From: Nocardioides cremeus
GTDB taxonomy: Bacteria > Actinomycetota > Actinomycetes > Propionibacteriales > Nocardioidaceae
Assembly: GCF_030518195.1 (NCBI RefSeq)
Contig: NZ_JAULSC010000006.1
Span: forward strand, 1-64,000
Length of the DNA stretch: 64,000 bases
Direction: 5' to 3'
In this document: piece by piece, positions 10,414 through 19,863 of the stretch
How the letters are laid out: each line of letters starts with the position of its first letter
Numbering within the stretch: the first letter of the stretch is position 1
The notes under the pieces: generated by a model
Seen by the model: only the letters and a program-made list of their open reading frames with translations
What the model was told of the DNA's origin: nothing
Database searches by the model: none
Made by a program: the position numbers and the translations under genes

Positions 10414-10436
10414 TATCGTTCTGTTTGTGGAACGAT
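10414..10436. promoter_or_regulatory. Promoter/operator between benE and the XRE-cupin regulator
   Basis: ATCGTTC (10415-10421) and GAACGAT (10430-10436) form a perfect inverted repeat with 8 nt between. The regulator's leaderless -10 hexamer TATCGT (10414-10419, 7 nt before GTG 10427) lies inside the left arm, and the start codon lies inside the spacer. A bound regulator would block its own promoter and probably benE. Confidence 0.65.
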
Positions 10437-10954
10437 CCTACGACGCCGGCGCCTCGGCCGGGGCCCGCATCCGCCAGCTGCGCACCGAGCGCGGGCTCTC
10501 CCTCAGCGCCCTGGCCGCCGTCGCCGGCATCGGCAAGGGCACCCTCTCCGAGCTCGAGGGCGGCCGCCGCAACCCCACGCTCGAGACGCTGTACGCCGTC
10601 GCCGGCCCGCTCGGCGTACCCCTCGCGGCCCTGCTCGAGGACCACGACGGCGCGACCGTGGCCGACGAGGCGCTCACCGCCCGGCGGCTGCACGTGACGA
10701 CGGCGGACGGCACCACCACCGAGGTCTACCTGGTGCAGGTCGCGCCCGGGCGCACCCGTCGCTCACCGGCGCACGCGCGCGGCGCCCACGAGCAGCTCGT
10801 GGTGCTCACCGGGCACTGCCGCCTCGACGTCGACGGGGCCGTCGTCGAGCTGGGGCCGGGCGAGCACCACGCCTGGGCCGCCGACGTGCCGCACTCCTAC
10901 ACCGGCGGTCCCGCTGGGTTCACCGGCATGGACGTGATCCGCACGCCCTGCTGA
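10427..10954 (+). CDS. XRE-family regulator with C-terminal cupin domain
   Basis: This 175-residue transcription factor has an XRE helix-turn-helix (about 10-65; RIRQLRTERGLSLSALAAVAGIGKGTLSELE) fused to a cupin (about 85-170; HEQLVVLTGHCRL...GEHHAWAADVPHSY). XRE-cupin proteins sense small carboxylates or similar ligands and commonly repress a divergently transcribed transporter or catabolic gene. The divergent benE-type gene is the obvious target. GTG 10427 is supported by the promoter hexamer 7 nt upstream. The inverted repeat covering its start suggests autoregulation, which is an inference. Confidence 0.88.
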   Translation: MERSYDAGASAGARIRQLRTERGLSLSALAAVAGIGKGTLSELEGGRRNPTLETLYAVAGPLGVPLAALLEDHDGATVADEALTARRLHVTTADGTTTEVYLVQVAPGRTRRSPAHARGAHEQLVVLTGHCRLDVDGAVVELGPGEHHAWAADVPHSYTGGPAGFTGMDVIRTPC

Positions 10955-10970
10955 GGGCTGGTTGCACGGA

Positions 10971-13900
10971 TCAGGCCAGCACGACCACCAGGTCGCCGCC
11001 CTCGACGGCCTGGGTCCCGCCCAGCGCCACCCGCTCGACCGTGCCGGCGACCGGGGCGGTGATCGCGGCCTCCATCTTCATCGCCTCGATCGTGGCCAGC
11101 GTCTCGCCGGCGGCCACCTGCTGGCCCTTCTCGACCACGACGGTCACCACGCCCTGGAAGGGGGCGGCCACCTGGCCGTGCTCGGAGGGGTCGGCCTTCT
11201 CGGCGGCCGCGACCTCGGAGGCGACCGAGGTGTCGCGCACGCTGACCGGGCGCATCTGGCCGTTGAGCAGCGCCATCACGGTGCGGTAGCCGCGCTCGTC
11301 GGGCTCGCTGATCGACTGCACGCCCAGCAGCAGCGTCTTGCCCTCGTCGAGCTCGACCTCGTGCTCCTCGCCCTGGCGCAGGCCGTAGAGGTAGTCCATG
11401 GTCGAGAGCACCGAGACGTCGCCGTAGGTCTCGCAGGACTCCAGGTAGCTCTTGGTCGGGCCGGGGAAGAGCAGCTCGTTGAGCGCGCGGCGGCGCTGGG
11501 CGGAGGAGCCCGCCAGCCGCTCGGCGTCCTCGGCGGCCAGCTCCTCGGCCGGCGGGGTCCACGACCGGCCCTCGAGCGCCCGGGTGCGGAACGGCTCGGG
11601 CCAGCCGCCCGGCGGGTCGCCGAGCTCGCCGTTGAGGAAGCCGACCACCGAGTCGGGGATGTCGTAGGAGCCGGGGTCGGCCGCGAACTCCGCGGGGTCG
11701 GCGCCCAGGCCGACCAGCGAGAGGGCCAGGTCGCCGATCACCTTCGAGGAGGGCGTCACCTTGGGCACGTTGCCGAGGATGTCGTTGGCGGCGGCGTACA
11801 TGTCCTCGACCTGCTCGAACTTCTCGCCCAGGCCCAGCGCGATCGCCTGCTGGCGCAGGTTGGAGAGCTGCCCGCCCGGGATCTCGTGGCGGTAGACCCG
11901 CCCGGTGGGGGCGCTGAGCCCCGACTCGAACGGCGCGTAGACGCGGCGGGTGGCCTCCCAGTAGGGCTCCAGGGCGTTGACCGCGGCCAGGGACAGGCCG
12001 GTGGGGCGCTCGGAGTGGTCGGTGGCCGCGACCAGCGCCGCCAGCGAGGGCTGCGAGGTGGTGCCGGCCATCGACGCGGTGGCCGCGTCGACGGCGTCCA
12101 CCCCGGCGTCGATCGCCGCGGTCAGGGTGGCCAGCTGGCCGCCGGTGGTGTCGTGGGTGTGCAGGTGCACCGGCAGGTCGAAGCGCTCGCGCAGGGCGGT
12201 GACCAGGGTGCGCGCCGCCGGGGCCCGCAGCAGGCCGGCCATGTCCTTGATCGCCAGCACGTGCGCGCCCGCGTCGACGATCCGCTCGGCCAGGTGCAGG
12301 TAGTAGTCGAGGGTGTAGAGCTGCTCGCCGGGGTCGGAGAGGTCGCCGGTGTAGCAGAGCGCCACCTCGGCCACGGCCGTGCCGGTGGCGCGCACCGCGT
12401 CGATCGCCGGGCGCATCTGCTCGACGTCGTTGAGGGCGTCGAAGATGCGGAAGACGTCGAGCCCGGTCGCGGCCGCCTCGGCGACGAACGCGTCGGTGAC
12501 GGTCGTGGGGTAGGGCGTGTAGCCCACGGTGTTGCGCCCGCGCAGCAGCATCTGCAGGCACACGTTGGGCACGGCCTGGCGCAGCTGGGCCAGCCGCTCC
12601 CAGGGGTCCTCGGAGAGGAAGCGCAGCGCGACGTCGTACGTCGCCCCGCCCCAGCACTCCAGCGACCACAGCTCGGGGGTGGTGCGGGCGACATGGGGTG
12701 CGACCGTGAGCAGGTCGCGGGTGCGCACCCGGGTGGCCAGCAGCGACTGGTGGGCGTCGCGGAAGGTGGTGTCGGTGACGGCCACCTCGCGCTGCTCGCG
12801 CAGCTGGCGCGCGAAGCCCTCGGGGCCCAGGCGCAGCAGCGCCTGGCGGCTGCCGTCGGGCGCCGGCACCTCGAGGTCGGTCGGCGGCAGCTTGAGGGCC
12901 GGGTCGAGGCTGACCGGGGCGGGGCCGTGCGGCTGGTTGACGGTGACCTCGGCGAGGTAGGTCAGCAGCTTGGTGCCGCGGTCGCCCGAGCCGCGCGCCG
13001 AGAGCAGCTCGGGGTGGGTCTCGATGAAGGAGGTGGTGACCCGCCCGGCCGCGAAGTCGGGGTCGTCGAGCACGGCCTGGAGGAACGGGATGTTGGTGGC
13101 CACGCCGCGGATGCGGAACTCGGCCACGGCGCGTCGTGCCTTCTCGACGGCTTTGTCGAAGGTCCGGCCCCGGCAGGTGAGCTTGGCCAGCATCGAGTCG
13201 AAGTGGGCCGAGACCTCGGCGCCGGTGTAGACGGTGCCGCCGTCGAGGCGCACCCCGCCGCCGCCGGGGGAGCGGTAGGTGGTGATCTGCCCGGTGTCGG
13301 GGCGGAAGCCGTTGGCCGGGTCCTCGGTCGTGATCCGGCACTGCAGGGCCGCGCCGCGCAGCACCAGCGTGTCCTGGGAGAGCCCCAGGTCGGCCAGGCT
13401 CTCGCCCGAGGCGATGCGCAGCTGGGCCTGCACCAGGTCGACGTCGGTGACCTCCTCGGTCACCGTGTGCTCGACCTGGATGCGCGGGTTCATCTCGATG
13501 AAGACGTAGTTGCCCGCCGGGTCGAGCAGGAACTCCACGGTGCCGGCGTTGCGGTAGCCGATCTCGCGGGCGAAGCGCACCGCGTCGGCGCACATCCGCT
13601 CCCGCAGCTCCGGGTCGAGGTTGGGCGCCGGGGCGATCTCGATGACCTTCTGGTGGCGGCGCTGCACCGAGCAGTCGCGCTCGAAGAGGTGCACCACGTC
13701 GCCGGCGCCGTCGGCCAGCACCTGCACCTCGATGTGGCGGGGCTCGACCACCGCCTGCTCGATGAAGACGGTCGGGTCGCCGAAGGCGGCCTCGCCCTCG
13801 CGCATGCAGGTCTCGACGGCCTCGCGCAGCTTGGCGGGGTCGTCGACGCGGCGCATGCCGCGCCCGCCGCCGCCGGCCACGGCCTTGACGAAGAGCGGGT

Positions 13901-14357
13901 AGGGCAGCTCCTCGGCGGCCGTGACGAGCGCGTCCACGTCGGTGGAGGGCTCGACGGAGGCCAGGGTCGGCACCCCGGCCGCCTTGGCCGCGGCGATCGC
14001 GCGGGCCTTGTTGCCGGTCAGCTCGAGGACCTCGCTGGTGGGCCCGACGAAGGTGATGCCGGCCGCGGCGCAGGCCTCGGCCAGGCCGGGGTTCTCGGAG
14101 AGGAAGCCGTAGCCGGGGTAGACCGCGTCGGCGCCCGCGCGCACCGCGACGTCGACGATCGCCTGCGCGTCGAGGTAGGCGCGCACCGGGTGGCCGCGCT
14201 CGCCGATCTCGTAGGCCTCGTCGGCCTTGAGCCGGTGCTCGGACCAGCGGTCCTCGTGGGGGAAGACCGCGACGGTGCGCGCCCCGAGCTCGTAGGCGGC
14301 GCGGAACGCGCGCACCGCGATCTCGCCACGGTTGGCCACCAGCACCTTGGAGAACAT
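10971..14357 (-). CDS. pyc: Pyruvate carboxylase
   Basis: This 1128-residue single-chain enzyme carboxylates pyruvate to oxaloacetate using ATP, bicarbonate and biotin. The order is biotin carboxylase with ATP-grasp (about 1-450, opening [13 protein letters not shown], with the GGGGRGMR loop near 160), carboxyltransferase of the HMGL/PYC type (TDTTFRDAHQSLLATR near 530), the conserved PYC_OADA region, then biotinyl domain EAMKMEA with the acceptor Lys about 1094. Length and order are those of alpha-4-type bacterial Pyc. ATG 14357 follows a TAGGTT hexamer by 6 nt. BirA at 29157 would supply biotinylation. Confidence 0.95.
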   Translation of the reverse strand: MFSKVLVANRGEIAVRAFRAAYELGARTVAVFPHEDRWSEHRLKADEAYEIGERGHPVRAYLDAQAIVDVAVRAGADAVYPGYGFLSENPGLAEACAAAGITFVGPTSEVLELTGNKARAIAAAKAAGVPTLASVEPSTDVDALVTAAEELPYPLFVKAVAGGGGRGMRRVDDPAKLREAVETCMREGEAAFGDPTVFIEQAVVEPRHIEVQVLADGAGDVVHLFERDCSVQRRHQKVIEIAPAPNLDPELRERMCADAVRFAREIGYRNAGTVEFLLDPAGNYVFIEMNPRIQVEHTVTEEVTDVDLVQAQLRIASGESLADLGLSQDTLVLRGAALQCRITTEDPANGFRPDTGQITTYRSPGGGGVRLDGGTVYTGAEVSAHFDSMLAKLTCRGRTFDKAVEKARRAVAEFRIRGVATNIPFLQAVLDDPDFAAGRVTTSFIETHPELLSARGSGDRGTKLLTYLAEVTVNQPHGPAPVSLDPALKLPPTDLEVPAPDGSRQALLRLGPEGFARQLREQREVAVTDTTFRDAHQSLLATRVRTRDLLTVAPHVARTTPELWSLECWGGATYDVALRFLSEDPWERLAQLRQAVPNVCLQMLLRGRNTVGYTPYPTTVTDAFVAEAAATGLDVFRIFDALNDVEQMRPAIDAVRATGTAVAEVALCYTGDLSDPGEQLYTLDYYLHLAERIVDAGAHVLAIKDMAGLLRAPAARTLVTALRERFDLPVHLHTHDTTGGQLATLTAAIDAGVDAVDAATASMAGTTSQPSLAALVAATDHSERPTGLSLAAVNALEPYWEATRRVYAPFESGLSAPTGRVYRHEIPGGQLSNLRQQAIALGLGEKFEQVEDMYAAANDILGNVPKVTPSSKVIGDLALSLVGLGADPAEFAADPGSYDIPDSVVGFLNGELGDPPGGWPEPFRTRALEGRSWTPPAEELAAEDAERLAGSSAQRRRALNELLFPGPTKSYLESCETYGDVSVLSTMDYLYGLRQGEEHEVELDEGKTLLLGVQSISEPDERGYRTVMALLNGQMRPVSVRDTSVASEVAAAEKADPSEHGQVAAPFQGVVTVVVEKGQQVAAGETLATIEAMKMEAAITAPVAGTVERVALGGTQAVEGGDLVVVLA

Positions 14358-14363
14358 GCCCGC

Positions 14364-14369
14364 AACCTA
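14364..14369 (-). promoter_or_regulatory. Leaderless-type -10 hexamer for pyc
   Basis: TAGGTT on the minus strand, then 6 nt, then ATG 14357. This supports a leaderless transcript and this start. Confidence 0.6.
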
Positions 14370-14400
14370 CCGAGACCCGGGCCCGGGCGTCGGGGGTGTC

Positions 14401-15843
14401 TCAGGCGCGGAACTGGGCCAGCAGGTCGGGGGTGGCCGCGGCGGCGAGCTCGACCGCCCGGCCCTCGGGCACGTCGGGCACGACGACCCGCTGCCGGCCG
14501 CCGGCCGTGGTGGCCACCAGCGTGGTCAGCCCCGCCCGGCGCTGGAACCACGAGTCCTGCAGGTTCCAGCCGATCACGTGCTCGACGCCCAGCACGTCGC
14601 GGCGGCAGGTCAGGCTGCCGCTCTGCGCGACCAGGCGCCCGTCGAGCAGGGCGTGGCCCAGCATGCGGGAGCGGTCCAGCGCCAGCAGCGCGCCGGCGGC
14701 CGGCGCCAGCGCCGCGACGCCCAGCAGCCACGCGCCGAGGCCGGTCTGCGCCACGAGCACCGCCGCGGCCACGGCGACGACCAGCGCGGGCGCCAGCGCC
14801 CGCGCCCAGCGGCGGCGTACGGCGGCGGGGCCGTGGGGCAGCAGCGTCGCGGCAGCCGGCGCGTGGTCGCCCAGCACCTCGCCGGCCACCCCGACGACGA
14901 CGGCGCGGGGAGCCGGGGGCACCAGCTCCATCTGCGACTGGCCCTCGCCCTGCAGGCCCGTGACGATGCTGGAGAGCCGGGCGGCGCCGGCCAGGCGCAG
15001 GTTGACCGGCTGGGCGATCGAGACCCCGGCCAGCCGCGCGTCGTCGACGCTGGTCTCGCGGGTGGTGGTCAGGCCGCGGCGCAGGTGCCAGCTGCCGTGC
15101 TCGTGGGTCAGGGTCAGGCCCCAGTTGGTGACCAGGTAACCGCCGACGGCCAGCACCGAGACCACGACCGCCAGCGCCAGCAGCGCCGCGACCGCCATGG
15201 CGACGCCGGCCACCGCCAGGTCACCCGCGTCGAGGGGCAGGGGCAGCTGGGTCAGCGCCGTCAGCAGCGCTCCGGCGATCGCCAGGCCGGTGCTGGTCAG
15301 GGGTGCGTAGCGGCTCCAGGTCGGGTCCAGGCGCAGGACCGGACGTCCCGGGGGCTCCTCGGGCTCGGTGTCGGCGGCGGGATCGGGGAGCTCGTCGGTG
15401 GGCGCGGCCGCGCTCTCGCGCAGCAGCTGGGCGCGCAGCTCGCGGGCCGGGCCGGCGCGCAGCCCGTCGAGGTCGAGGTCCTGCTCGCTGGCCCCGGTGC
15501 CGATGCGCACGGTGGACAGGTCGAGGACCCGCTGGATCAACGAGGCGGAGGTGTCGACGGTGCGGACCCGGTCGATGCGGGCCGCCAGCAGGTGGCGCTG
15601 CAGGAGCCCGCGGCGCAGCTCGACGCGCCCCTCGTGGACCCGGTAGGCCGTCGTCAGGTAGCGCAGCACGCCCAGCGCGACCGGCACCAGCACGCCCAAC
15701 AGCTCCCAGCGGACGCCGACCCCGCCACCGGAGGTGGAACCGAACACGAGCACGCCGATGAGGACCGGCATGAAGCGCAGCACCTCGCGCACCGGGTGGA
15801 CCAGCAGCATCCGGCGGTCCAGGCGCTGCCAGTCCTCGCTCAC
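14401..15843 (-). CDS. Membrane protein with tandem bacterial PH domains (YdbT-like)
   Basis: This 480-residue protein has three bPH2-type units, each paired with hydrophobic hairpins. Unit 1 (about 30-150: YRVHEGRVELRRGLL...IDRVRTVD) follows two membrane segments. Unit 2 (about 245-310: WGLTLTHEHGSWHLRRGLTTTRE) and unit 3 (about 390-470: RMLGHALLDGRLVAQSGSL) follow further segments. It resembles Bacillus YdbT, which works with YdbS in an uncharacterised envelope-stress function. It is the second gene of a pair with the smaller PH protein upstream (15857-16288), separated by 13 bp, and probably co-transcribed with the carboxylase alpha gene. Confidence 0.82.
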   Translation of the reverse strand: MSEDWQRLDRRMLLVHPVREVLRFMPVLIGVLVFGSTSGGGVGVRWELLGVLVPVALGVLRYLTTAYRVHEGRVELRRGLLQRHLLAARIDRVRTVDTSASLIQRVLDLSTVRIGTGASEQDLDLDGLRAGPARELRAQLLRESAAAPTDELPDPAADTEPEEPPGRPVLRLDPTWSRYAPLTSTGLAIAGALLTALTQLPLPLDAGDLAVAGVAMAVAALLALAVVVSVLAVGGYLVTNWGLTLTHEHGSWHLRRGLTTTRETSVDDARLAGVSIAQPVNLRLAGAARLSSIVTGLQGEGQSQMELVPPAPRAVVVGVAGEVLGDHAPAAATLLPHGPAAVRRRWARALAPALVVAVAAAVLVAQTGLGAWLLGVAALAPAAGALLALDRSRMLGHALLDGRLVAQSGSLTCRRDVLGVEHVIGWNLQDSWFQRRAGLTTLVATTAGGRQRVVVPDVPEGRAVELAAAATPDLLAQFRA

Positions 15844-15856
15844 CGCCGGGCCTCGC

Positions 15857-16288
15857 TCACGTGGCGTCCCCGGCGACCGCGTCGGCCTTCTCGGTCAGCT
15901 CGGCGACCAGCTGCTCGGCGGTGCGCCGGTCGAGACCCGCGACCGAGAGGGCGCCGGCCGCCGAGGCGGTGGTGACCGTGACGTTGGCCAGCCCGAAGAG
16001 GCGCTCCACGGGGCCCTGGTTCCAGTCGACCGTCTGGATGCGGGACATCGGAGCCACCCGCCGCTCGCGCGACCACCACCCGGTCTGGGTGTAGACCGCC
16101 GTGTCGGTGACCTCCCAGCGGTGCACGCGGTAGCGCCACGCGGGCACCACGGCGACGTACGCCGCGTCGACCAGCACCAGCGGTGCGAGCATCCACCAGC
16201 GCAGGTCGAAGAGGTCGAGCACCGGCCCGAGCACGACGACGAGGGCCACCAGCGCGAGCGCCTCGAGCGTCGCGGTGGTGACCCACAT
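15857..16288 (-). CDS. Membrane PH-domain protein (YdbS-like)
   Basis: This is a bPH2 protein with two membrane segments (VTTATLEALALVALVVVLGP and the following MLAPLVLVDAAYVAVV) and a PH core (YRVHRWEVTDTAVYTQTGWWSRERRVAPMSRIQTVDW). The first ATG at 16288 gives 143 residues. A conserved-looking PPLHRVHPRART stretch precedes it in frame with no ATG, GTG or TTG. The only candidate there is CTG 16348, which overlaps the TGA of the upstream carboxylase gene as CTGA, giving 163 residues. It pairs with the YdbT-like gene downstream. The start is uncertain; the gene itself is not. Confidence 0.78.
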   Translation of the reverse strand: MWVTTATLEALALVALVVVLGPVLDLFDLRWWMLAPLVLVDAAYVAVVPAWRYRVHRWEVTDTAVYTQTGWWSRERRVAPMSRIQTVDWNQGPVERLFGLANVTVTTASAAGALSVAGLDRRTAEQLVAELTEKADAVAGDAT

Positions 16289-16344
16289 CGTGCGGGCCCG
16301 CGGGTGGACCCGGTGCAGCGGCGGGCGCAGACCGGTCGTGGAGA

Positions 16345-18135
16345 TCAGTCCTTCAGCTCGCAGATGACCTCGCCGTTGGTGACGGTCACGCCGACCTCGG
16401 CCTTCAGCCCGGTCACCGTGCCGGCCTTGTGCGCCTTGAGGGGCTGCTCCATCTTCATCGCCTCGATGACCACGACGGTCTCGCCCTCGGCGACCTCCTG
16501 GCCCTCCTCGACGACGACCTTGACCACGGTGCCCTGCATCGGGCTGGTCACGGAGTCGCCGCTGGCGGCCGCGCCGGCCTTCTTGCCCTTGGCCCGCTTG
16601 GGCTTCTTGGCCGCGCCGGCAGCCGCGCCCCCACCGAGGCCGCCGATGCCCGCGGGCACCACGACCTCGAGGCGCTTGCCGCCCACCTCGACGACGACCG
16701 TCTGGCGCTCCTCGGGCTCGTCGGCCTCGGCCGAGTCGCCCGAGTAGGGCTCGATCTGGTTGTCGAACTCGGTCTCGATCCACTGCGTGTAGACGTCGAA
16801 GGAGCCCTCGCCGCTCGGGTTCGAGGCACCGACGTACGCCGGGTCGTCGAGCACCGTGCGGTGGAAGGGGATCACCGTGGGCATGCCGTCGACCACGAAC
16901 TCGTCGAGGGCCCGGCGCGAGCGCTCGATGGCCTGGGTGCGGTCGCGGCCGGTGACGATCAGCTTGGCGATCAGGGAGTCGAACGAGCCGGGGACGGTCT
17001 GGCCGTTCTCGTAGCCGCCGTCGACGCGGACACCGGGGCCCTGCGGCGGGGACCACGCCGACAGGGTGCCGGGCGCGGGCATGAAGTTGCGCCCGCCGTC
17101 CTCGGCGTTGATGCGGAACTCGATGGAGTGCCCGCGGATCTCGGGGTCGTCATAGCCGAGCTCCTCGCCGGCGGCGATGCGGAACATCTCGCGCACCAGG
17201 TCGATGCCCGTGACCTCCTCGGAGACGCAGTGCTCGACCTGGAGGCGGGTGTTGACCTCGAGGAAGGAGATGGTGCCGTCCTGGGCCACCAGGAACTCGC
17301 AGGTGCCGGCGCCGTAGTAGCCGGCCTCGCGCAGGATGCGCTTGGAGGACTCGTAGAGCTCGGTCATCTGCTCGTCGGAGAGGAACGGCGCGGGGGCCTC
17401 CTCGACGAGCTTCTGGTTGCGGCGCTGCAGCGAGCAGTCGCGGGTGGAGACCACCACGACGTTGCCGTGCTGGTCGGCCAGGCACTGGGTCTCGACGTGG
17501 CGCGGCTTGTCGAGGAACTTCTCGACCAGGCACTCGCCGCGGCCGAACGCGCTGACCGCCTCGCGGACCGCCGACTCGAAGGCGTCGGGGATCTCCTCGA
17601 GGGTGCGCGCCACCTTCAGGCCGCGACCACCGCCGCCGAAGACGGCCTTGATGGCCACCGGCAGCCCGGCCTCCTTGGCGAAGGCCACGACCTCGTCGGC
17701 GTCGGCGACGGGGTCCTTGGTGCCCGGCGCCAGCGGGGCCTGGGCCTTGTCGGCGATGTGCTTGGCCTTGGCCTTGTCGCCCAGCGCCTCGATGGCCGCG
17801 GGCGGCGGGCCGATCCAGGTCAGCCCGGCGTCCATGACGGCCTGGGCGAAGTCGGCGTTCTCGGCCAGGAAGCCGTAGCCGGGGTGCACCGAGTCGGCGC
17901 CCGCCTTCTGCGCCACGGCGATGATCTTGGCGATGTCGAGGTAGGAGTCGGCCGGCGTCGCGCCGCCCAGGGAGTGCGCCTCGTCGGCCATCCGGACGAA
18001 GATGGCGTCGCGGTCGGGCTCGGCGTACACGGCGACGCTGCCGATGCCGGCGTCCTTGCAGGCCCGGATGACCCGGACCGCGATCTCGCCACGGTTGGCG
18101 ATGAGGACCTTCTGCAACGGCTTGACTTGCGACAC
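16345..18135 (-). CDS. accA3: Acyl-CoA carboxylase alpha subunit (biotin carboxylase plus BCCP)
   Basis: This 596-residue protein carboxylates its own biotin and hands the carboxyl group to a separate beta subunit to make malonyl- or methylmalonyl-CoA. The biotin carboxylase part (about 1-450) opens [18 protein letters not shown] and holds the FGGGGRGLK glycine loop. An Ala/Lys-rich linker ([15 protein letters not shown]) leads to the biotinyl domain with EAMKMEQ, acceptor Lys about 561. GTG 18135 has an AGGAG ribosome site. The symbol follows the M. tuberculosis orthologue AccA3 (Rv3285). The partner subunits are at 27238-29087. The TGA overlaps a possible CTG start of the next gene. Confidence 0.92.
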   Translation of the reverse strand: MSQVKPLQKVLIANRGEIAVRVIRACKDAGIGSVAVYAEPDRDAIFVRMADEAHSLGGATPADSYLDIAKIIAVAQKAGADSVHPGYGFLAENADFAQAVMDAGLTWIGPPPAAIEALGDKAKAKHIADKAQAPLAPGTKDPVADADEVVAFAKEAGLPVAIKAVFGGGGRGLKVARTLEEIPDAFESAVREAVSAFGRGECLVEKFLDKPRHVETQCLADQHGNVVVVSTRDCSLQRRNQKLVEEAPAPFLSDEQMTELYESSKRILREAGYYGAGTCEFLVAQDGTISFLEVNTRLQVEHCVSEEVTGIDLVREMFRIAAGEELGYDDPEIRGHSIEFRINAEDGGRNFMPAPGTLSAWSPPQGPGVRVDGGYENGQTVPGSFDSLIAKLIVTGRDRTQAIERSRRALDEFVVDGMPTVIPFHRTVLDDPAYVGASNPSGEGSFDVYTQWIETEFDNQIEPYSGDSAEADEPEERQTVVVEVGGKRLEVVVPAGIGGLGGGAAAGAAKKPKRAKGKKAGAAASGDSVTSPMQGTVVKVVVEEGQEVAEGETVVVIEAMKMEQPLKAHKAGTVTGLKAEVGVTVTNGEVICELKD

Positions 18136-18302
18136 CCTGGCTCCTGACTCACGACGGCACGGTGTCCCGGAGTCTAGGGGTAGCCCCGGCCCGCGGTCGG
18201 GGGTGCCTCGCGACATGGACTCAACCGCAGGGGTGTGATGAGCGGCACCGCGGGCCGGATAGGTATGGCCTGTCCGTCCCCCGCAGAAGCTCGGAGGCCC
18301 CC

Positions 18303-19688
18303 GTGCTGGACTTCCTCTCCCGCGAGCGCATCGTCGCCCGCCCCGGCTACTCCCGGTGGTTGATCCCACCCGCCGCCCTGGCGGTGCACCTGTCGATCGG
18401 TCAGGTCTACGCCACCAGCGTCTACAAGAGCGCGCTGGTCCAGCACTTCGACACCTCGCTGACCCGGGTCGGCTTCGTGTTCTCGCTGGCCATCGTGATG
18501 CTCGGTCTCTCGGCCGCGCTCTTCGGCACCTGGGTCGACCGCAACGGTCCGCGCGCGGCCATGGTCGTCGCCGCGGTGTTCTGGTCGTCGGGCTTCCTGG
18601 TGGCGGCGCTGGGCATCAGCTCCGACCAGCTGTGGCTGGTCTACCTGGGCTACGGCGTGCTGGGCGGCATCGGCCTGGGCATCGGCTACATCTCACCGGT
18701 CTCGACGCTGATCAAGTGGTTCCCCGACCGTCCAGGACTGGCCACCGGCATGGCGATCATGGGCTTCGGTGGCGGTGCGATGGTCGCCAGCCCCCTCAGC
18801 GGGCGGCTGATGGCGCTCTACGACTCCGGCTACGACTCCAGCGACCCGGGATCGGTGGCCAGCGGCGGCGCCGTCGCCGCTCTCTTCGTGACTCTGGGCC
18901 TGGTCTACCTGGGCTTCATGCTCTTCGGTGCCCTGATCGTCCGGGTGCCCGCCGACGACTGGGCGCCCGAGGGCTACGACCCCTCGGAGAAGAAGCAGAA
19001 CAAGATGGTCACCGACGCCTCGGTCTCGGCCAACACCGCGATCCGCACCCCGCAGTTCTGGCTGCTGTGGACGGTGCTCTTCTGCAACGTCACCGCCGGC
19101 ATCGGCATCCTCGAGCAGGCCTCGCCGATGATCCAGGACTTCTTCCGCGAGGGCGGCTCCTCGACGGTCAGCGCCGCCGCGGCCGGCGGCTTCGTCGGCG
19201 TGCTGTCGATCTGCAACATGGCCGGCCGGTTCGTGTGGTCCTCGACCTCCGACAAGATCGGGCGCAAGCCGACGTACATGGTCTACCTCGGCGTGGGCGT
19301 GGCCCTCTACCTGGCGCTCGCGCTGGGCGGCTCGACGTCCATCGTGCTGTTCGTGGCCCTGGCGGGGATCATCATCAGCTTCTACGGCGGCGGCTTCGCC
19401 ACCGTGCCCGCCTACCTGCGCGACCTCTTCGGCACCTACCAGGTCGGCGCGATCCACGGCCGGCTGCTGACCGCCTGGTCGGCCGCCGGCGTGGCCGGCC
19501 CGCTCATCATCAACGCCTTCCTCGACGCGCAGGGCGAGCCCGGCAAGCTGGTCTCCGGCGACTACCGGCCCGCGCTGCTGACGATGGTCGGTGTGCTGGT
19601 GGTCGGCTTCCTGGCCAACCTGGCGATCCGACCGGTCGACGAGAAGTACCACGAGCCCGAGAGCGAGAAGAAGGAGGCCGACGCATGA
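18303..19688 (+). CDS. OFA-family (oxalate/formate antiporter-like) MFS transporter
   Basis: This 461-residue major facilitator has 12 predicted membrane segments. OFA hallmarks are the N-terminal half [40 protein letters not shown] and the second half [34 protein letters not shown]. Family members exchange small organic or amino acids; the substrate here is unknown. GTG 18303 follows a GGAGG ribosome site. The 3' end overlaps a tiny second gene by ATGA, so the two are translated together. The C-terminus is rich in Glu and Lys. Confidence 0.88.
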   Translation: MLDFLSRERIVARPGYSRWLIPPAALAVHLSIGQVYATSVYKSALVQHFDTSLTRVGFVFSLAIVMLGLSAALFGTWVDRNGPRAAMVVAAVFWSSGFLVAALGISSDQLWLVYLGYGVLGGIGLGIGYISPVSTLIKWFPDRPGLATGMAIMGFGGGAMVASPLSGRLMALYDSGYDSSDPGSVASGGAVAALFVTLGLVYLGFMLFGALIVRVPADDWAPEGYDPSEKKQNKMVTDASVSANTAIRTPQFWLLWTVLFCNVTAGIGILEQASPMIQDFFREGGSSTVSAAAAGGFVGVLSICNMAGRFVWSSTSDKIGRKPTYMVYLGVGVALYLALALGGSTSIVLFVALAGIIISFYGGGFATVPAYLRDLFGTYQVGAIHGRLLTAWSAAGVAGPLIINAFLDAQGEPGKLVSGDYRPALLTMVGVLVVGFLANLAIRPVDEKYHEPESEKKEADA

Positions 19689-19831
19689 GCGAGCAGCAGA
19701 AGGACCACACGGAGAACAACAAGGAGAACCACACCGTGGGCATCGCGGTGTCGTGGGGCCTGGTCGGCATCCCGCTGGCCTACGGGCTCGTCGAGACGGT
19801 GCGCCGCGCAGCCAACCTGTTCGTGGGTTAA
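19685..19831 (+). CDS. MFS transporter small subunit
   Basis: This 48-residue single-pass membrane protein has a hydrophilic N-terminus of about 16 residues rich in Gln, Glu, Asn and Lys, then one membrane segment (VGIAVSWGLVGIPLAYGLVET) and a short RRAANLFV tail. Tiny ORFs of this form are recurrently encoded directly after OFA-type transporters and are named small subunits in public annotation; their role is not established to my knowledge. The ATGA overlap with the transporter implies coupled translation in near-equal amounts. Its stop codon sits inside an inverted repeat that belongs to the next gene's control region. Confidence 0.85.
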   Translation: MSEQQKDHTENNKENHTVGIAVSWGLVGIPLAYGLVETVRRAANLFVG

Positions 19832-19843
19832 CAAACGTTAACC
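19826..19843. promoter_or_regulatory. Perfect inverted repeat, candidate operator of the acyl-CoA dehydrogenase gene
   Basis: GGTTAAC (19826-19832) and GTTAACC (19837-19843) flank AAAC. The arms are AT-rich against a GC-rich background, overlap the TAA of the small-subunit gene and lie 8 bp upstream of a TAGCAT hexamer. This is a typical position for a TetR-type fatty-acid repressor. The regulator is not identified in the window. Confidence 0.6.
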
Positions 19844-19850
19844 ACTTGGG

Positions 19851-19856
19851 TAGCAT
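19851..19856 (+). promoter_or_regulatory. Leaderless-type -10 hexamer for the acyl-CoA dehydrogenase gene
   Basis: TAGCAT, 7 nt, ATG 19864. The spacing decides between the two in-frame ATGs at 19855 and 19864 in favour of 19864, because 19855 lies inside the hexamer. Confidence 0.6.
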
Positions 19857-19863
19857 GGCCGCC

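Noticed and set aside
10962..14963. Very long plus-strand open frame opposite pyruvate carboxylase
   Set aside because: Its translation is low-complexity Gly/Arg/Ala/Leu without domains, an antisense by-product of GC-rich codon use. The minus strand encodes a full Pyc.
15840..16286. Alternative minus-strand frame over the small PH gene
   Set aside because: It translates to Arg/Ala-rich low-complexity sequence, while the neighbouring frame has clear bPH2 features.
19855..19863. ATG 19855 as start of the acyl-CoA dehydrogenase
   Set aside because: It sits inside the TAGCAT hexamer; ATG 19864 fits a leaderless transcript.
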